DNA from: Amycolatopsis alba DSM 44262
GTDB taxonomy: Bacteria; Actinomycetota; Actinomycetes; Mycobacteriales; Pseudonocardiaceae
Reading direction: 5' to 3'
Length of the DNA stretch: 64,000 bases
NCBI RefSeq assembly: GCF_000384215.1
Contig: NZ_KB913032.1
Location: 4,853,665 to 4,917,664, forward strand
Positions 26,335 to 34,242 of the stretch are shown here, in pieces. The position numbers and the translations under genes are program-made. The notes under the pieces were generated by a model. The model was given only the letters and a program-made list of their open reading frames with translations. It searched no databases and was not told the origin of the DNA. Position 1 is the stretch's first letter. Each line of letters begins with the position of its first letter.

Positions 26335-26347
26335 GGTAACTGTTACC
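26335..26347. promoter_or_regulatory. Palindrome GGTAACTGTTACC, candidate TetR operator
   Basis: A perfect 6-bp-arm dyad in the 41-bp gap between divergent TetR and AurF-like genes. A third half-site GTTAC follows about 5 bp later, so the site may be longer. Its place would let one bound dimer block both promoters. Confidence 0.6.
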
Positions 26348-26366
26348 GCGAGTTACAGATAGGGGT

Positions 26367-27284
26367 GTGTCGGCAATGACGCGGGCGCTGAAGGAAACTG
26401 ACAGGGAGAAGACGGCCGAGCGGCTGCTCAAGTCCTCCGCCAACAAGTTCTACGACCCCGACGTCGACATCGACTGGAACGCTCCGCTCGTGGACGGGAA
26501 GCGCTACATCCCGGCACACCGTTCCTCGCTCTACGGCACCGAGCTGTGGGATTCACTGTCCGAAGAGCAGCGCATCGAACTCGGCAAGCACGAGGTCGCG
26601 AGCGTCGCCACGACCGGGCTGTGGTTCGAAATCCTCCTGATGCAGATGCTGCTCAAAGAGGTCTACGACGAGGACCCGACCAGTTCGCACGCGCAGTACG
26701 CGCTGACCGAGATCGCGGACGAATGCCGTCACTCGACGATGTTCGCGCGGATGGCGTCGCGGATCGGCTGCCCGTCCTACGGTCCTGTCCCGTGGCTGCG
26801 CCGACTGGCGAAACTGATGCCGTCGATCAGCTACGGCCCCGCGCGCTACGGCGCGATCCTCGTCGCCGAAGAGGTCCTCGACAGGCTTCAGCGCGAGCAG
26901 ATGAACGACCCGGACATCCAGCCGCTGGTGCGCATGGTCAACCGGATCCACGTTCTCGAAGAAGCCCGGCACGTCACCTTCGCCCGTGAAGAGGTCACTC
27001 GTGGGATGGCGAAGCTGACGAAGAAGGAAATCATCTATCAGCAGTTCATCATCGCGCTGATTTCGTACTTCGTGACGCGGGCCTTCATCAACCCGCGCGT
27101 CTACAAGGCCGTCGGCATCCGGCCGCGTGACGGCGTCGAAGCCGCGATGAACAACCCGAACTGGCAGGAGAGCGTGCGCTGGGCCGGCGAGAAGATCATG
27201 CCTTTCCTGCAGGAATCCGGTCTGGTCGGCAAACCCGGCATGTACTTCTGGCGCAAGTCCTTCCTTTTGCCGGGGAAGCGATGA
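26367..27284 (+). CDS. AurF-like diiron oxygenase
   Basis: A 305-residue protein of the AurF family (PF11583). Iron-ligand motifs typical of ferritin-like diiron enzymes: an early helix with GKHEVASVATTGLWFEILLM, then EIADECRHSTMF (ExxH) and a late VLEEARHVTFAREE (ExxH). The founding member N-oxygenates p-aminobenzoate; many actinomycete homologues are of unknown substrate. GTG 26367 or ATG 26376 may be the start; the second has AGGGG 10 nt upstream. The stop overlaps the ATG of a hydrolase gene, and no polyketide or peptide synthetase lies nearby, so this is not obviously a natural-product cluster. Confidence 0.85.
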   Translation: MSAMTRALKETDREKTAERLLKSSANKFYDPDVDIDWNAPLVDGKRYIPAHRSSLYGTELWDSLSEEQRIELGKHEVASVATTGLWFEILLMQMLLKEVYDEDPTSSHAQYALTEIADECRHSTMFARMASRIGCPSYGPVPWLRRLAKLMPSISYGPARYGAILVAEEVLDRLQREQMNDPDIQPLVRMVNRIHVLEEARHVTFAREEVTRGMAKLTKKEIIYQQFIIALISYFVTRAFINPRVYKAVGIRPRDGVEAAMNNPNWQESVRWAGEKIMPFLQESGLVGKPGMYFWRKSFLLPGKR

Positions 27285-28204
27285 GGGGCGTCAAACAGCG
27301 CGACGCCGTCTCCTGGGATCCGTCCCGCGAGCACCGCTTCGTCACCGGCGACGGCACCGCCCTGCACGTCGAGGTGAGCGGCCCCGCCGACTCCGAACTC
27401 ACGCTGGTACTCGTGCACGGCTGGACCCAGGACCACCGGACCTGGGACGGCGTGGCGTCGCGGCTCGGCGATTCCGTCCGGATCCTGCGCTACGACCTGC
27501 GCGGCCACGGTGGCTCCGCTCCGGCGAAACCGGGGACGGCCACGATCGCGACCCTCGCCGACGATCTCGCCGAGCTGATCCAGGACCGCGTCCCGGACGG
27601 ACCGCTCGTGCTCGCCGGGCACTCCATGGGCGGCATGACGATCATGGAACTGTCCCGACGGCATCCCGACCTCGTGGCCCGGCGCGTCGCAGGGGTCGCG
27701 TTCGTCGCCACTTCGTCCGGTGAGATGGACCGGATCACCCTCGGCCTGCCGGGGATCGCGGGCAGCGGCGCGGCGAGGTTCGAACGGAGGCTCGCGAAGC
27801 TGCTCGCGAAGAACCGCCGGGACGCCTTGCCGTTGCCGCTGTCCGTGGTGCGCCCCGGCGCGCGGCTGCTCGTCTTCGGACGGCGCCCGCAGCGGGCCGA
27901 CGTGGACTCGGTCGCCGAACAGCTGCTGTGCGCGCATCCGGCGAGTGTCGCCGGATTCCAGGACGCGATCTCGCGGCACGACTGCCGGGTCACTTTGGGC
28001 GCGTTGCAGGGGAAACCGGTGATCGTGCTGTCGGGGGAGCGGGACAGGCTCTGCCCGACGACGCACGCCAAGGTCATCGCCGACGCGCTGCCGGAGGCCG
28101 AATTCGTGCGGTATCCGGGTGCCGGGCACATGCTGCCGCAGGAACGGGCCCAGGAGGTTTCAGACCGCATTGCCGCCCTCGTCCGCCGCGCCGCGAGGGT
28201 CTGA
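27281..28204 (+). CDS. Alpha/beta hydrolase, coupled to the AurF-like gene
   Basis: A 307-residue alpha/beta hydrolase. The oxyanion motif LVHGWTQDHRTWD is at about 46-58, the nucleophile elbow GHSMGG at about 110-115 (Ser), the acid in GERDRLCP (Asp), and the catalytic His in GAGHMLPQE. It overlaps the AurF-like stop (ATGA) and so probably acts on the same pathway, for example cleaving an ester or lipid. The substrate is unknown. Confidence 0.88.
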   Translation: MRGVKQRDAVSWDPSREHRFVTGDGTALHVEVSGPADSELTLVLVHGWTQDHRTWDGVASRLGDSVRILRYDLRGHGGSAPAKPGTATIATLADDLAELIQDRVPDGPLVLAGHSMGGMTIMELSRRHPDLVARRVAGVAFVATSSGEMDRITLGLPGIAGSGAARFERRLAKLLAKNRRDALPLPLSVVRPGARLLVFGRRPQRADVDSVAEQLLCAHPASVAGFQDAISRHDCRVTLGALQGKPVIVLSGERDRLCPTTHAKVIADALPEAEFVRYPGAGHMLPQERAQEVSDRIAALVRRAARV

Positions 28205-28210
28205 AGAGAG

Positions 28211-28272
28211 AGCAAGGGACCTTTGCTCACGTTCGTTAGCGCACTAACTAACGTGAGCAAAGGTCCCTTGCT
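28211..28272. terminator. 29-bp inverted repeat with 4-nt centre, family 2
   Basis: Arms at 28211-28239 and 28244-28272 with one mismatch, again at an A/C in the GTTNGTTAG core. The cap AGCAAGGGACCTTTGCT is the same as at 25059, while the next bases differ (CACG for CCCG) on both arms together, so pairing is preserved. It sits between convergent genes. Confidence 0.83.
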
Positions 28273-28276
28273 CCGT

Positions 28277-28813
28277 TCAGAGGCGGGTGTAGCCGTTTTC
28301 GAGCAGGCGGACGCCCGTCGCCTTGTACGCGTCCTGGTCGTCCGGGGCGAGGGTGGCGAGCCCGTCGACGTACCGGTTGAACATGCAGAAAGCGGCCGCG
28401 ATCAGGACCGTGTCGTGGATCTCGACGTCCGTCGCGCCCTCCGCGCGGGCAGCCGCGATGAGGTCTTCGCTCACGGACTTCCCGCTTTCGCGGACGGCGA
28501 GCGCGACGCGCAGGAGAGCCTTCACCTTCGCTGACACGGGCGCGCCGTCGACGTCCTCCCAAGCCGCTTCGACGACCGGCATGCCGCCTTCGAGCGCTTC
28601 GGCGGCGACGGCGGCATGACTGCGCGAGCAGAACGTGCAGTCGTTGCCGCGTGAAACGACCGCGCCGATCAGCTCACGTTCGCCCACGCTGAGGCTGCTC
28701 GGGCCGCGAAGCAGGACTTCGGCGAGTTGCCCGAGCGGCGCCGCTGTCTCCGGCCGGTAGGCGAACAGGGCGGTGATACCGGGCAGGTTCTCGTCGAGCG
28801 CGATGTGGGGCAT
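28277..28813 (-). CDS. AhpD-like carboxymuconolactone decarboxylase family protein
   Basis: A 178-residue protein of the AhpD/peroxidase-related family. The thiol motif RGNDCTFCSRSHAAV (CxxC and His, about 57-70), with an upstream Glu in GERELIGAVV, is the AhpD proton-relay arrangement. It should act as a thiol-dependent peroxidase. It is convergent with the hydrolase gene and on the same strand as the TetR gene upstream, from which it is separated by a terminator-like hairpin. Confidence 0.88.
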   Translation of the reverse strand: MPHIALDENLPGITALFAYRPETAAPLGQLAEVLLRGPSSLSVGERELIGAVVSRGNDCTFCSRSHAAVAAEALEGGMPVVEAAWEDVDGAPVSAKVKALLRVALAVRESGKSVSEDLIAAARAEGATDVEIHDTVLIAAAFCMFNRYVDGLATLAPDDQDAYKATGVRLLENGYTRL

Positions 28814-28905
28814 GGGACTCCTCGCGGATCGGCAACGCGGTCGCTGGAGTCATATCCGAAACCCGGCCCGGCCCGGTTCCACCGGACGGACCAAACCGCA
28901 CGCAC

Positions 28906-28948
28906 TTCGTCCTCTGAACGCGTGAAAGGCTCGCATTCAGAGGACGAA
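28906..28948 (-). terminator. 13-bp hairpin terminator downstream of TetR gene
   Basis: Perfect arms TTCGTCCTCTGAA (28906-28918) and TTCAGAGGACGAA (28936-28948), with a 17-nt loop, 9 bp past the TetR stop at 28958. It separates that gene from the AhpD-like gene. Its sequence does not belong to the shared palindrome families. There is no U-run. Confidence 0.65.
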
Positions 28949-28957
28949 ACGCCGGGA

Positions 28958-29581
28958 TCAGTGCTGGAGCGGGAAGCCACCGCCGATGCCTCGCCACGCG
29001 AGGTTGGCGGTGAGGGCGACGGCTTCTTCGCGGCTCATCGACTTGTGGTGCGCCAGCCAGAACCGGGCGCTGACCTGCGAGAGTCCGACGAGGCCGACGG
29101 CGAGCAGCCGCGCCTTGTCCTCGTCGAGGCCCGCGTCGGCGGTGATGGTCTCGGTGATCGCGTCGACGCTGGCCGACGTCGCCCGGTCCACCGCCTCCTG
29201 CACGGCGGGCTCGCCGCGCAGGTCGGACTCGAAGACCATGCGGAACGCGCCGGCGTCGTTGTTGACGAAGTCGAAGAACGCGCCGACGGTCGCCGGGACA
29301 CGCTGCTTGTTGTCCGTCGTCGAGTCGAGCGCCTCCGTGACCCGCCGCACCAGTTCGTCGACGTGGCTCTCCAGCAGCGCGATGTAGAGGTCGAGCTTGC
29401 CGGGGAAGTGCTGGTAGAGGACCGGCTTGCTGACTCCGGCCTCTTCGGCGATCTCGTCCATCGCCGCGGCGTGGTATCCGTTCGCGGCGAACACGCGCTG
29501 CGCGGCGGCCAGCAGCTGGGCGCGGCGTTCGGTTCTGGGCAGGCGGACGCCTCGGGCCTGCAGTCGCGCCATTTCTGTCAT
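28958..29581 (-). CDS. TetR family regulator (Rv3208-like)
   Basis: A 207-residue regulator with HTH at about 15-62 (RRAQLLAAAQRVFAANGYHA, then MDEIAEEAGVSKPVLYQHFP in part) and a TetR_C domain (FDFVNNDAGAFRMVFESDLRG). Gene order next to DUF3107 in mycobacteria identifies it as Rv3208-like. It is divergent from an alpha/beta hydrolase gene. The target is unknown; self-regulation is likely. Confidence 0.88.
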   Translation of the reverse strand: MTEMARLQARGVRLPRTERRAQLLAAAQRVFAANGYHAAAMDEIAEEAGVSKPVLYQHFPGKLDLYIALLESHVDELVRRVTEALDSTTDNKQRVPATVGAFFDFVNNDAGAFRMVFESDLRGEPAVQEAVDRATSASVDAITETITADAGLDEDKARLLAVGLVGLSQVSARFWLAHHKSMSREEAVALTANLAWRGIGGGFPLQH

Positions 29582-29693
29582 CGTGCCTCCAGTCGAGCGG
29601 GGCTCCGCCGGGCGGGGTCACCGCCGCGTGAAGTGAGCTTGAGATTACTCGCCGGTACGGCCGGACCGCCAAGGGTCGGGCATCCTTGATGCT

Positions 29694-30683
29694 GTGTCCT
29701 CTTCAGTTTCCCGCGCCGCCCGTGGTCGCCCGCCGCTGACCCACGTGCCGCTGTCGCGCAGGTCATTGCCGTCGCTGGACCCCGCGCCGCCGCCCTGGCC
29801 CGGTGAAACAATAGGTGTCGGCGGGGTGAAATTGCACATCCGCCGGACCTCGGGCGGTCCCGAGACGGCGGTCTACGTCCATGGGCTCGGCGGCTCGTCC
29901 ACGAACTGGACGGACCTCGCCGCCCTCCTGGCGCCTCAAGCAAGCGGCACTTCGGTTGATTTGCCGGGTTTCGGCTATTCGGAGCCGCCTGAGGACTTCG
30001 ACTTCAGCCTGGACTCGCACGCCGAGGTCGTCGTGAACCACATCGAGAGCCTCGAAGCCGGGCCGGTGCATCTGTTCGGCAACTCGATGGGCGGCGCGGT
30101 CGCGCTGCTCGTCGCGGCCCGCCGCCCGGAGCTGGTGAAGACGCTGACGCTGATCTCGCCCGCCATGCCGGACCTCCGTCCCAGCATGAAGCGGCTGTCC
30201 GACCCGCGGATGGCGTTCGCGTACCTGCCACTGATCGGCCCGCGGGTACGTCGTCAGCTCGCCGCGCTCGGCCCGCGCGAACGTGCCATGCAGGTCATCA
30301 AGCTGTGCTTCGCCGACCCTGCCCGCTTCGCCGAAAGCAGGCTCGACGAACTCGAACAGGAGCACAGCGCCCGCGCCGGGTTCGACTGGGCCGCGCCCGC
30401 GCTGGCCCGCAGCACGTTCGGCATCTTCCGGACGTGGTCCGCACGCGGGCCCGCGTCGCTGTGGGCCGTCGCGCCGACGGTCGCCACGCCGACGCTCGTC
30501 GTATGGGGGCAGCACGACCGGGTGATCTCCGTCCGGCGCGCCGAACGCACCGCTCGGCTGATTCCGCACGCCCGGTTGCTCGTTCTGCCCCGAACCGGCC
30601 ACGTGGCGCAGATGGAACGCCCGAATGTCGTAGCGAAGGCCGTTTTCGGCATGTGGGAAGCGGTCGAAACGGACACCTGGTAG
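29694..30683 (+). CDS. Alpha/beta hydrolase
   Basis: A 329-residue hydrolase starting at GTG 29694. The first 45 residues are Arg/Pro-rich and may not all be coding. Motifs: VYVHGLGGSSTNW (about 62-74), GNSMGGAVALLVA (nucleophile Ser in GNSMG, about 123-127), the acid in VWGQHDRV and His in PRTGHVAQME. Divergent from the Rv3208-like TetR gene and 81 bp before the DUF3152 gene. The substrate is unknown. Confidence 0.85.
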   Translation: MSSSVSRAARGRPPLTHVPLSRRSLPSLDPAPPPWPGETIGVGGVKLHIRRTSGGPETAVYVHGLGGSSTNWTDLAALLAPQASGTSVDLPGFGYSEPPEDFDFSLDSHAEVVVNHIESLEAGPVHLFGNSMGGAVALLVAARRPELVKTLTLISPAMPDLRPSMKRLSDPRMAFAYLPLIGPRVRRQLAALGPRERAMQVIKLCFADPARFAESRLDELEQEHSARAGFDWAAPALARSTFGIFRTWSARGPASLWAVAPTVATPTLVVWGQHDRVISVRRAERTARLIPHARLLVLPRTGHVAQMERPNVVAKAVFGMWEAVETDTW

Positions 30684-30764
30684 CCCATTCGGGTGGGTAA
30701 GACACGCCGCGCGATGCGCCGGTCGCTCACAACATCACAGTTCGGTTATGGCACCCTGGTCTCC

Positions 30765-31937
30765 GTGGATCGGGTTAAGCAAGGCGCGCAGGGCGAAGGT
30801 CGGCGGTCTCAGTACTCCGCATCCGCCCGTCGTCCGCCGCGCGCGCAGTCCCGGTCCTCCGACGTTCCGCGCACCGGCCAGTACCGGCCGACGACGCCGC
30901 CGTCGCAGCGGCTCGACGAAGACCGCTACCGCCCCGGCAGCCGCCGGACCAGTGCCCAGCCGCTCAGCGCGTCCTGGGAGCCGCACGAGCCCGGCACCGC
31001 GAAAGCCAAGGCCGCCAAGCGCAAGAGCAAGGGCGGCATCGGCCACTTCGCCAAGACTTACGGCTGGCGCGTGTACGCGCTGCCGATCCTCGTGGTGATC
31101 ACCGCGCTGGTCGTGTTCAACACCGCCACCGGCCCGGCCGAGCCGATCGCCTCCGACGGGACGAGCCTCGCTTCGGCCGACGGCTCGGGTGGTGACGGCG
31201 GGGAGAGCGGTGCCGGTGTCGACGGGGGCGGCGACGTTCTCCCGGAGAACCCGGCCAAACCGGTCGACCTCAAGATCCCGACCGCCGACCTGCCCAAGGG
31301 TGATCCCTTCACCGAGTCCGGCCAGGGCACCTATCACGTGGTGCCGGGCAAGGGGGAGAAGGTCGGAACGGGGCAGTTGTACACCTACACGGTGGAGGTC
31401 GAGGACGGCATCGATCCGGCCAGCTACATGGGCGACGACAGCTTCGCCAGGTCGGTCGTGGAGACCTTGTCCAGCCCCAAGAGCTGGACGTGGGATGGGA
31501 AGAAGGCGCTCCAGCGCGTCGACGCTAGTTTCCCGAACCCCACCTTCCGCGTGAGTCTCACCACACCGAACACGACGCACCGCGCGGACGTCTGCATGTT
31601 CCAGATCACCTACGAGACCTCGTGCTATCGGTCGAGCTTCGACAAGCGCGTGGTGATCAACCTCGCCCGCTGGGTACGTGGCGCGATGGCGTTCGAGGGT
31701 GACATGGTCTCGTACCGTCAGTACGCGATCAACCACGAAGTCGGCCATGCCCTGGGCGGAAAGCATCAGGGCTGCAAGGAGAACGGCGCGATCGCGCCGG
31801 TCATGATGCAGCAGACGTTCGGCGTCTCCAACGACTTCGTGGCGCAGCTGAACAATCTCCCCGGCGGTGACCGCGGCAAGGTGCCCGCGGACGGCAAGGT
31901 CTGCAAACCGGGCTCCTGGCCGAACCAGGCACCTTAG
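30765..31937 (+). CDS. DUF3152 zincin-like secreted or membrane-anchored protein
   Basis: A 390-residue protein in the frame starting at GTG 30765; an earlier GTG at 30693 is in frame, but its added 24 residues span what looks like promoter DNA. A long Arg/Ser/Pro-rich cytoplasmic head leads to one membrane helix (VYALPILVVITALVVFNTA). An acidic Gly/Ser linker follows, and then the DUF3152 domain. The domain has a zincin motif NHEVGHALGGKHQGC (HExxH-like, with a third ligand), Cys in VCMFQITYETSCY and MMQQTF. It is probably a metalloprotease facing the outside, Rv3207c-like by context. Confidence 0.83.
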   Translation: MDRVKQGAQGEGRRSQYSASARRPPRAQSRSSDVPRTGQYRPTTPPSQRLDEDRYRPGSRRTSAQPLSASWEPHEPGTAKAKAAKRKSKGGIGHFAKTYGWRVYALPILVVITALVVFNTATGPAEPIASDGTSLASADGSGGDGGESGAGVDGGGDVLPENPAKPVDLKIPTADLPKGDPFTESGQGTYHVVPGKGEKVGTGQLYTYTVEVEDGIDPASYMGDDSFARSVVETLSSPKSWTWDGKKALQRVDASFPNPTFRVSLTTPNTTHRADVCMFQITYETSCYRSSFDKRVVINLARWVRGAMAFEGDMVSYRQYAINHEVGHALGGKHQGCKENGAIAPVMMQQTFGVSNDFVAQLNNLPGGDRGKVPADGKVCKPGSWPNQAP

Positions 31938-32055
31938 TCCCCGCCGTCTCACGTGCTGGAATATCCCAGGATTTGAAACAAGGGAAGTCGTTTCCGCCTG
32001 TCTTTGTTGTAGATACTGGGATGCGACCCGCGATCCACGCGAGATGGAGGACCCG

Positions 32056-33234
32056 ATGTCAGGCACGCTGCCGCCGCTCGTCGAGCCGGCCGCCGAGCTC
32101 ACCAAGGAAGAGGTGGCCCGGTACAGCCGTCACCTGATCATCCCGGACGTCGGGGTGACCGGGCAGAAGCGGTTGAAGAACGCCAAGGTGCTGGTCATCG
32201 GCGCCGGTGGCCTCGGCAGCCCGGCGCTGCTGTACCTGGCCGCGGCCGGGGTCGGCACGCTCGGCATCGTCGACTTCGACGAGGTCGACGAATCGAACCT
32301 GCACCGCCAGGTCATCCACGGCCAGTCCGACATCGGCAAGCTCAAGGCCGCGTCGGCGCAGGAGACCATCGCCGAGATCAACCCCTTCGTGAAGGTGCAC
32401 CTGCACACCGACCGGCTGGAGTCGTCGAACGCGCTGGAGCTGTTCGAGCAGTACGACCTGATCCTCGACGGCACCGACAACTTCGCGACGCGTTACCTGG
32501 TCAACGACGCCGCCGTGCTCACCGGGAAGCCCTACGTGTGGGGCTCGATCTACCGGTTCGAAGGACAGGCGAGCGTGTTCTGGGAGAACGCGCCGAACGG
32601 CAAGGGCCTCAACTACCGCGACCTCTACCCGGAGCCGCCGCCGCCCGGCATGGTCCCGTCGTGCGCCGAAGGTGGCGTGCTGGGCGTGCTGTGCGCGTCG
32701 ATCGGCTCGATCATGGTCAACGAGGCGATCAAGCTGATCACCGGCATCGGCGAGCCGCTGCTGGGCAGGCTCGTCAGCTACGACGCGCTCGAGATGAAGT
32801 ACCGCGAGGTCAAGATCCGCAAGGATCCGGAGACCCCGGAGATCACCGGGCTCATCGACTACGAAGCGTTCTGTGGTGTCGTGTCCGATGAGGCCGCTTC
32901 GGCCGCCGCGGGCAGCACGATCACTCCGGCGGAGCTCAAGGCCAAGTTCGACAACGGCGACAACTTCGCCCTCATCGACGTCCGTGAGCCGCACGAGTAC
33001 GAGATCGTCAACATCAAGGGCGCGACGCTGATCCCGAAGGACCGGATCCTCTCGGGCGAGGCACTGGCGGAACTGCCGCAGGACAAGCCGATCGTGCTGC
33101 ACTGCAAGTCGGGCGCGCGTTCGGCTGAGGCCCTGGCCGCGCTGCACCAGGCCGGGTTCAAGGACGCGACCCACCTCGGCGGCGGCGTGCTGGCCTGGGC
33201 GCGGCAGATCGACCAGAGCCTGCCGACGTACTGA
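32056..33234 (+). CDS. moeZ: MoeZ: adenylyltransferase/sulfurtransferase (MoeB-rhodanese fusion)
   Basis: A 392-residue protein, the same length as mycobacterial MoeZ. ATG 32056 follows GGAGG. Residues 1-270 are the ThiF/MoeB E1-like domain, with VIGAGGLGSPALLYLA, LDGTDNFATRYL and the catalytic region MVPSCAEGGVLG. Residues about 290-392 are a rhodanese domain with active loop HCKSGARS. It activates sulfur-carrier proteins such as MoaD-like and CysO for molybdopterin, cysteine and siderophore or antibiotic sulfur. I see no CxxC pairs, so the Zn site of E. coli MoeB is missing. Molybdopterin made this way would serve the nitrate reductase NasC encoded 4.7 kb further on. Confidence 0.93.
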   Translation: MSGTLPPLVEPAAELTKEEVARYSRHLIIPDVGVTGQKRLKNAKVLVIGAGGLGSPALLYLAAAGVGTLGIVDFDEVDESNLHRQVIHGQSDIGKLKAASAQETIAEINPFVKVHLHTDRLESSNALELFEQYDLILDGTDNFATRYLVNDAAVLTGKPYVWGSIYRFEGQASVFWENAPNGKGLNYRDLYPEPPPPGMVPSCAEGGVLGVLCASIGSIMVNEAIKLITGIGEPLLGRLVSYDALEMKYREVKIRKDPETPEITGLIDYEAFCGVVSDEAASAAAGSTITPAELKAKFDNGDNFALIDVREPHEYEIVNIKGATLIPKDRILSGEALAELPQDKPIVLHCKSGARSAEALAALHQAGFKDATHLGGGVLAWARQIDQSLPTY

Positions 33235-33256
33235 CGCTTTCTCGCGAGGTTCGCAA

Positions 33257-33311
33257 GTCCGTGAAGGCCTCCTTGAGGGACTCAGAGTCCCTCAAGGAGG
33301 CCTTCACGGAC
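33257..33311. terminator. Perfect 27-bp inverted repeat, reverse-complement copy of the 9258 element
   Basis: Arms at 33257-33283 and 33285-33311 with an A between. It is the exact reverse complement of 9258-9312. Here it lies between two genes in tandem (moeZ and the TIGR02569 gene), not convergent, so it could end the moeZ transcript. Confidence 0.85.
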
Positions 33312-33403
33312 GTCGCCCCGGACGCGGTGTCAGTGTGATCGTGTCTCAATGACCAGCGCGTCTTCTCGTTCGTGGTGCGGAAGACGGGGTAACGTGCCCA
33401 GCC

Positions 33404-34201
33404 GTGCGTGCCACCCTAGAGAGCCCTCCGGAACACGTCTGTTCGGCGTTCGGCGGACGTGACGGTGACGCGGAGCCGATGCCCGGAACCACCTCCTGGC
33501 GCTACGCCGATCTCGTGCTCAAACCGGTCGAGGACAAGTCGCGGACCCTGTGGACGGCCCGTGCGCTGGAAGCCGTCGACGAGCCGGGACTGCGGGTCGC
33601 GAAGCCGGTCCGGTCCAGCGACGGCCGGTGGGTGGTCGGCGGCTGGTCGGCGAACCGGTTCGTGTCCGGCACGGCCGAACACCGCTATGACGAGGTCGTG
33701 CACGCTGCGGTCAAACTGCACCGCGCGACGGCGGGGCTGCCGCGGCCGGATTTCCTGGGACGGCGCACCGATCTCGAGGCACTGGCCGACAAACTCGCCT
33801 GGGGCGAGGCGGACCTGCCTCTCGACGAGAACAAGGGCGGCCGCTGGTTCGAGGTACTGGCCGGCTCCCGAAGACCGGTCAAACTGCCGGACCAGGTCGT
33901 CCACGGGGAACTGCTCGCCGGTGTGCTCTTCGACGGCGCCGAAGCCCCCGGCATCGTCGATTTCGTGCCGTACTACCGGCCGGGTGAATGGGGCGCCGCG
34001 ATCGTCGCGGTCGACGCGCTGGCCTGGGGTGGCGCCACCATCGAACTGCTCGAACGCTGGGCGCATCTGCCCGAATGGCCCCAGCTCCTGCTGCGCGCGA
34101 TCCTCTTTCGCCTGGCCGCCAACGCTCTCGACCCGCGGTCGACGCGAGCGGCGCACGACGGGCTCCGCGCCGCCGCCCGCGACGTCAGCGCCGTGCTGTG
34201 A
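33404..34201 (+). CDS. TIGR02569 family protein (Rv3205c-like)
   Basis: A 265-residue protein, first start at 33404 (GTG). Kinase/phosphotransferase-like layout: ADLVLKPVEDKSRTLWTARALEAV near the start, a His/Gly motif VVHGELLAGVLFDG, and GIVDFVPYYRP, similar to the HGDxxxxN and D-loop of aminoglycoside phosphotransferases, but with Glu in place of the usual Asp. It follows moeZ as in mycobacteria. It could be a catalytically altered phosphotransferase. Confidence 0.83.
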   Translation: MRATLESPPEHVCSAFGGRDGDAEPMPGTTSWRYADLVLKPVEDKSRTLWTARALEAVDEPGLRVAKPVRSSDGRWVVGGWSANRFVSGTAEHRYDEVVHAAVKLHRATAGLPRPDFLGRRTDLEALADKLAWGEADLPLDENKGGRWFEVLAGSRRPVKLPDQVVHGELLAGVLFDGAEAPGIVDFVPYYRPGEWGAAIVAVDALAWGGATIELLERWAHLPEWPQLLLRAILFRLAANALDPRSTRAAHDGLRAAARDVSAVL

Positions 34202-34237
34202 GTCCGCGGAGGCCCTGAAGCAGAGGCCTCCGCGGAC
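34202..34237. terminator. 13-bp hairpin between convergent genes
   Basis: Perfect arms GTCCGCGGAGGCC (34202-34214) and GGCCTCCGCGGAC (34225-34237) with a 10-nt loop. It begins one base after the TIGR02569 stop and ends 6 bp before the permease stop; a two-way terminator is likely. Confidence 0.78.
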
Positions 34238-34242
34238 ACGGC

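Noticed and set aside
26367..28204. AurF-like gene as part of a natural-product gene cluster
   Set aside because: No polyketide, peptide or other backbone synthase, carrier protein or tailoring set is visible within 20 kb on either side.
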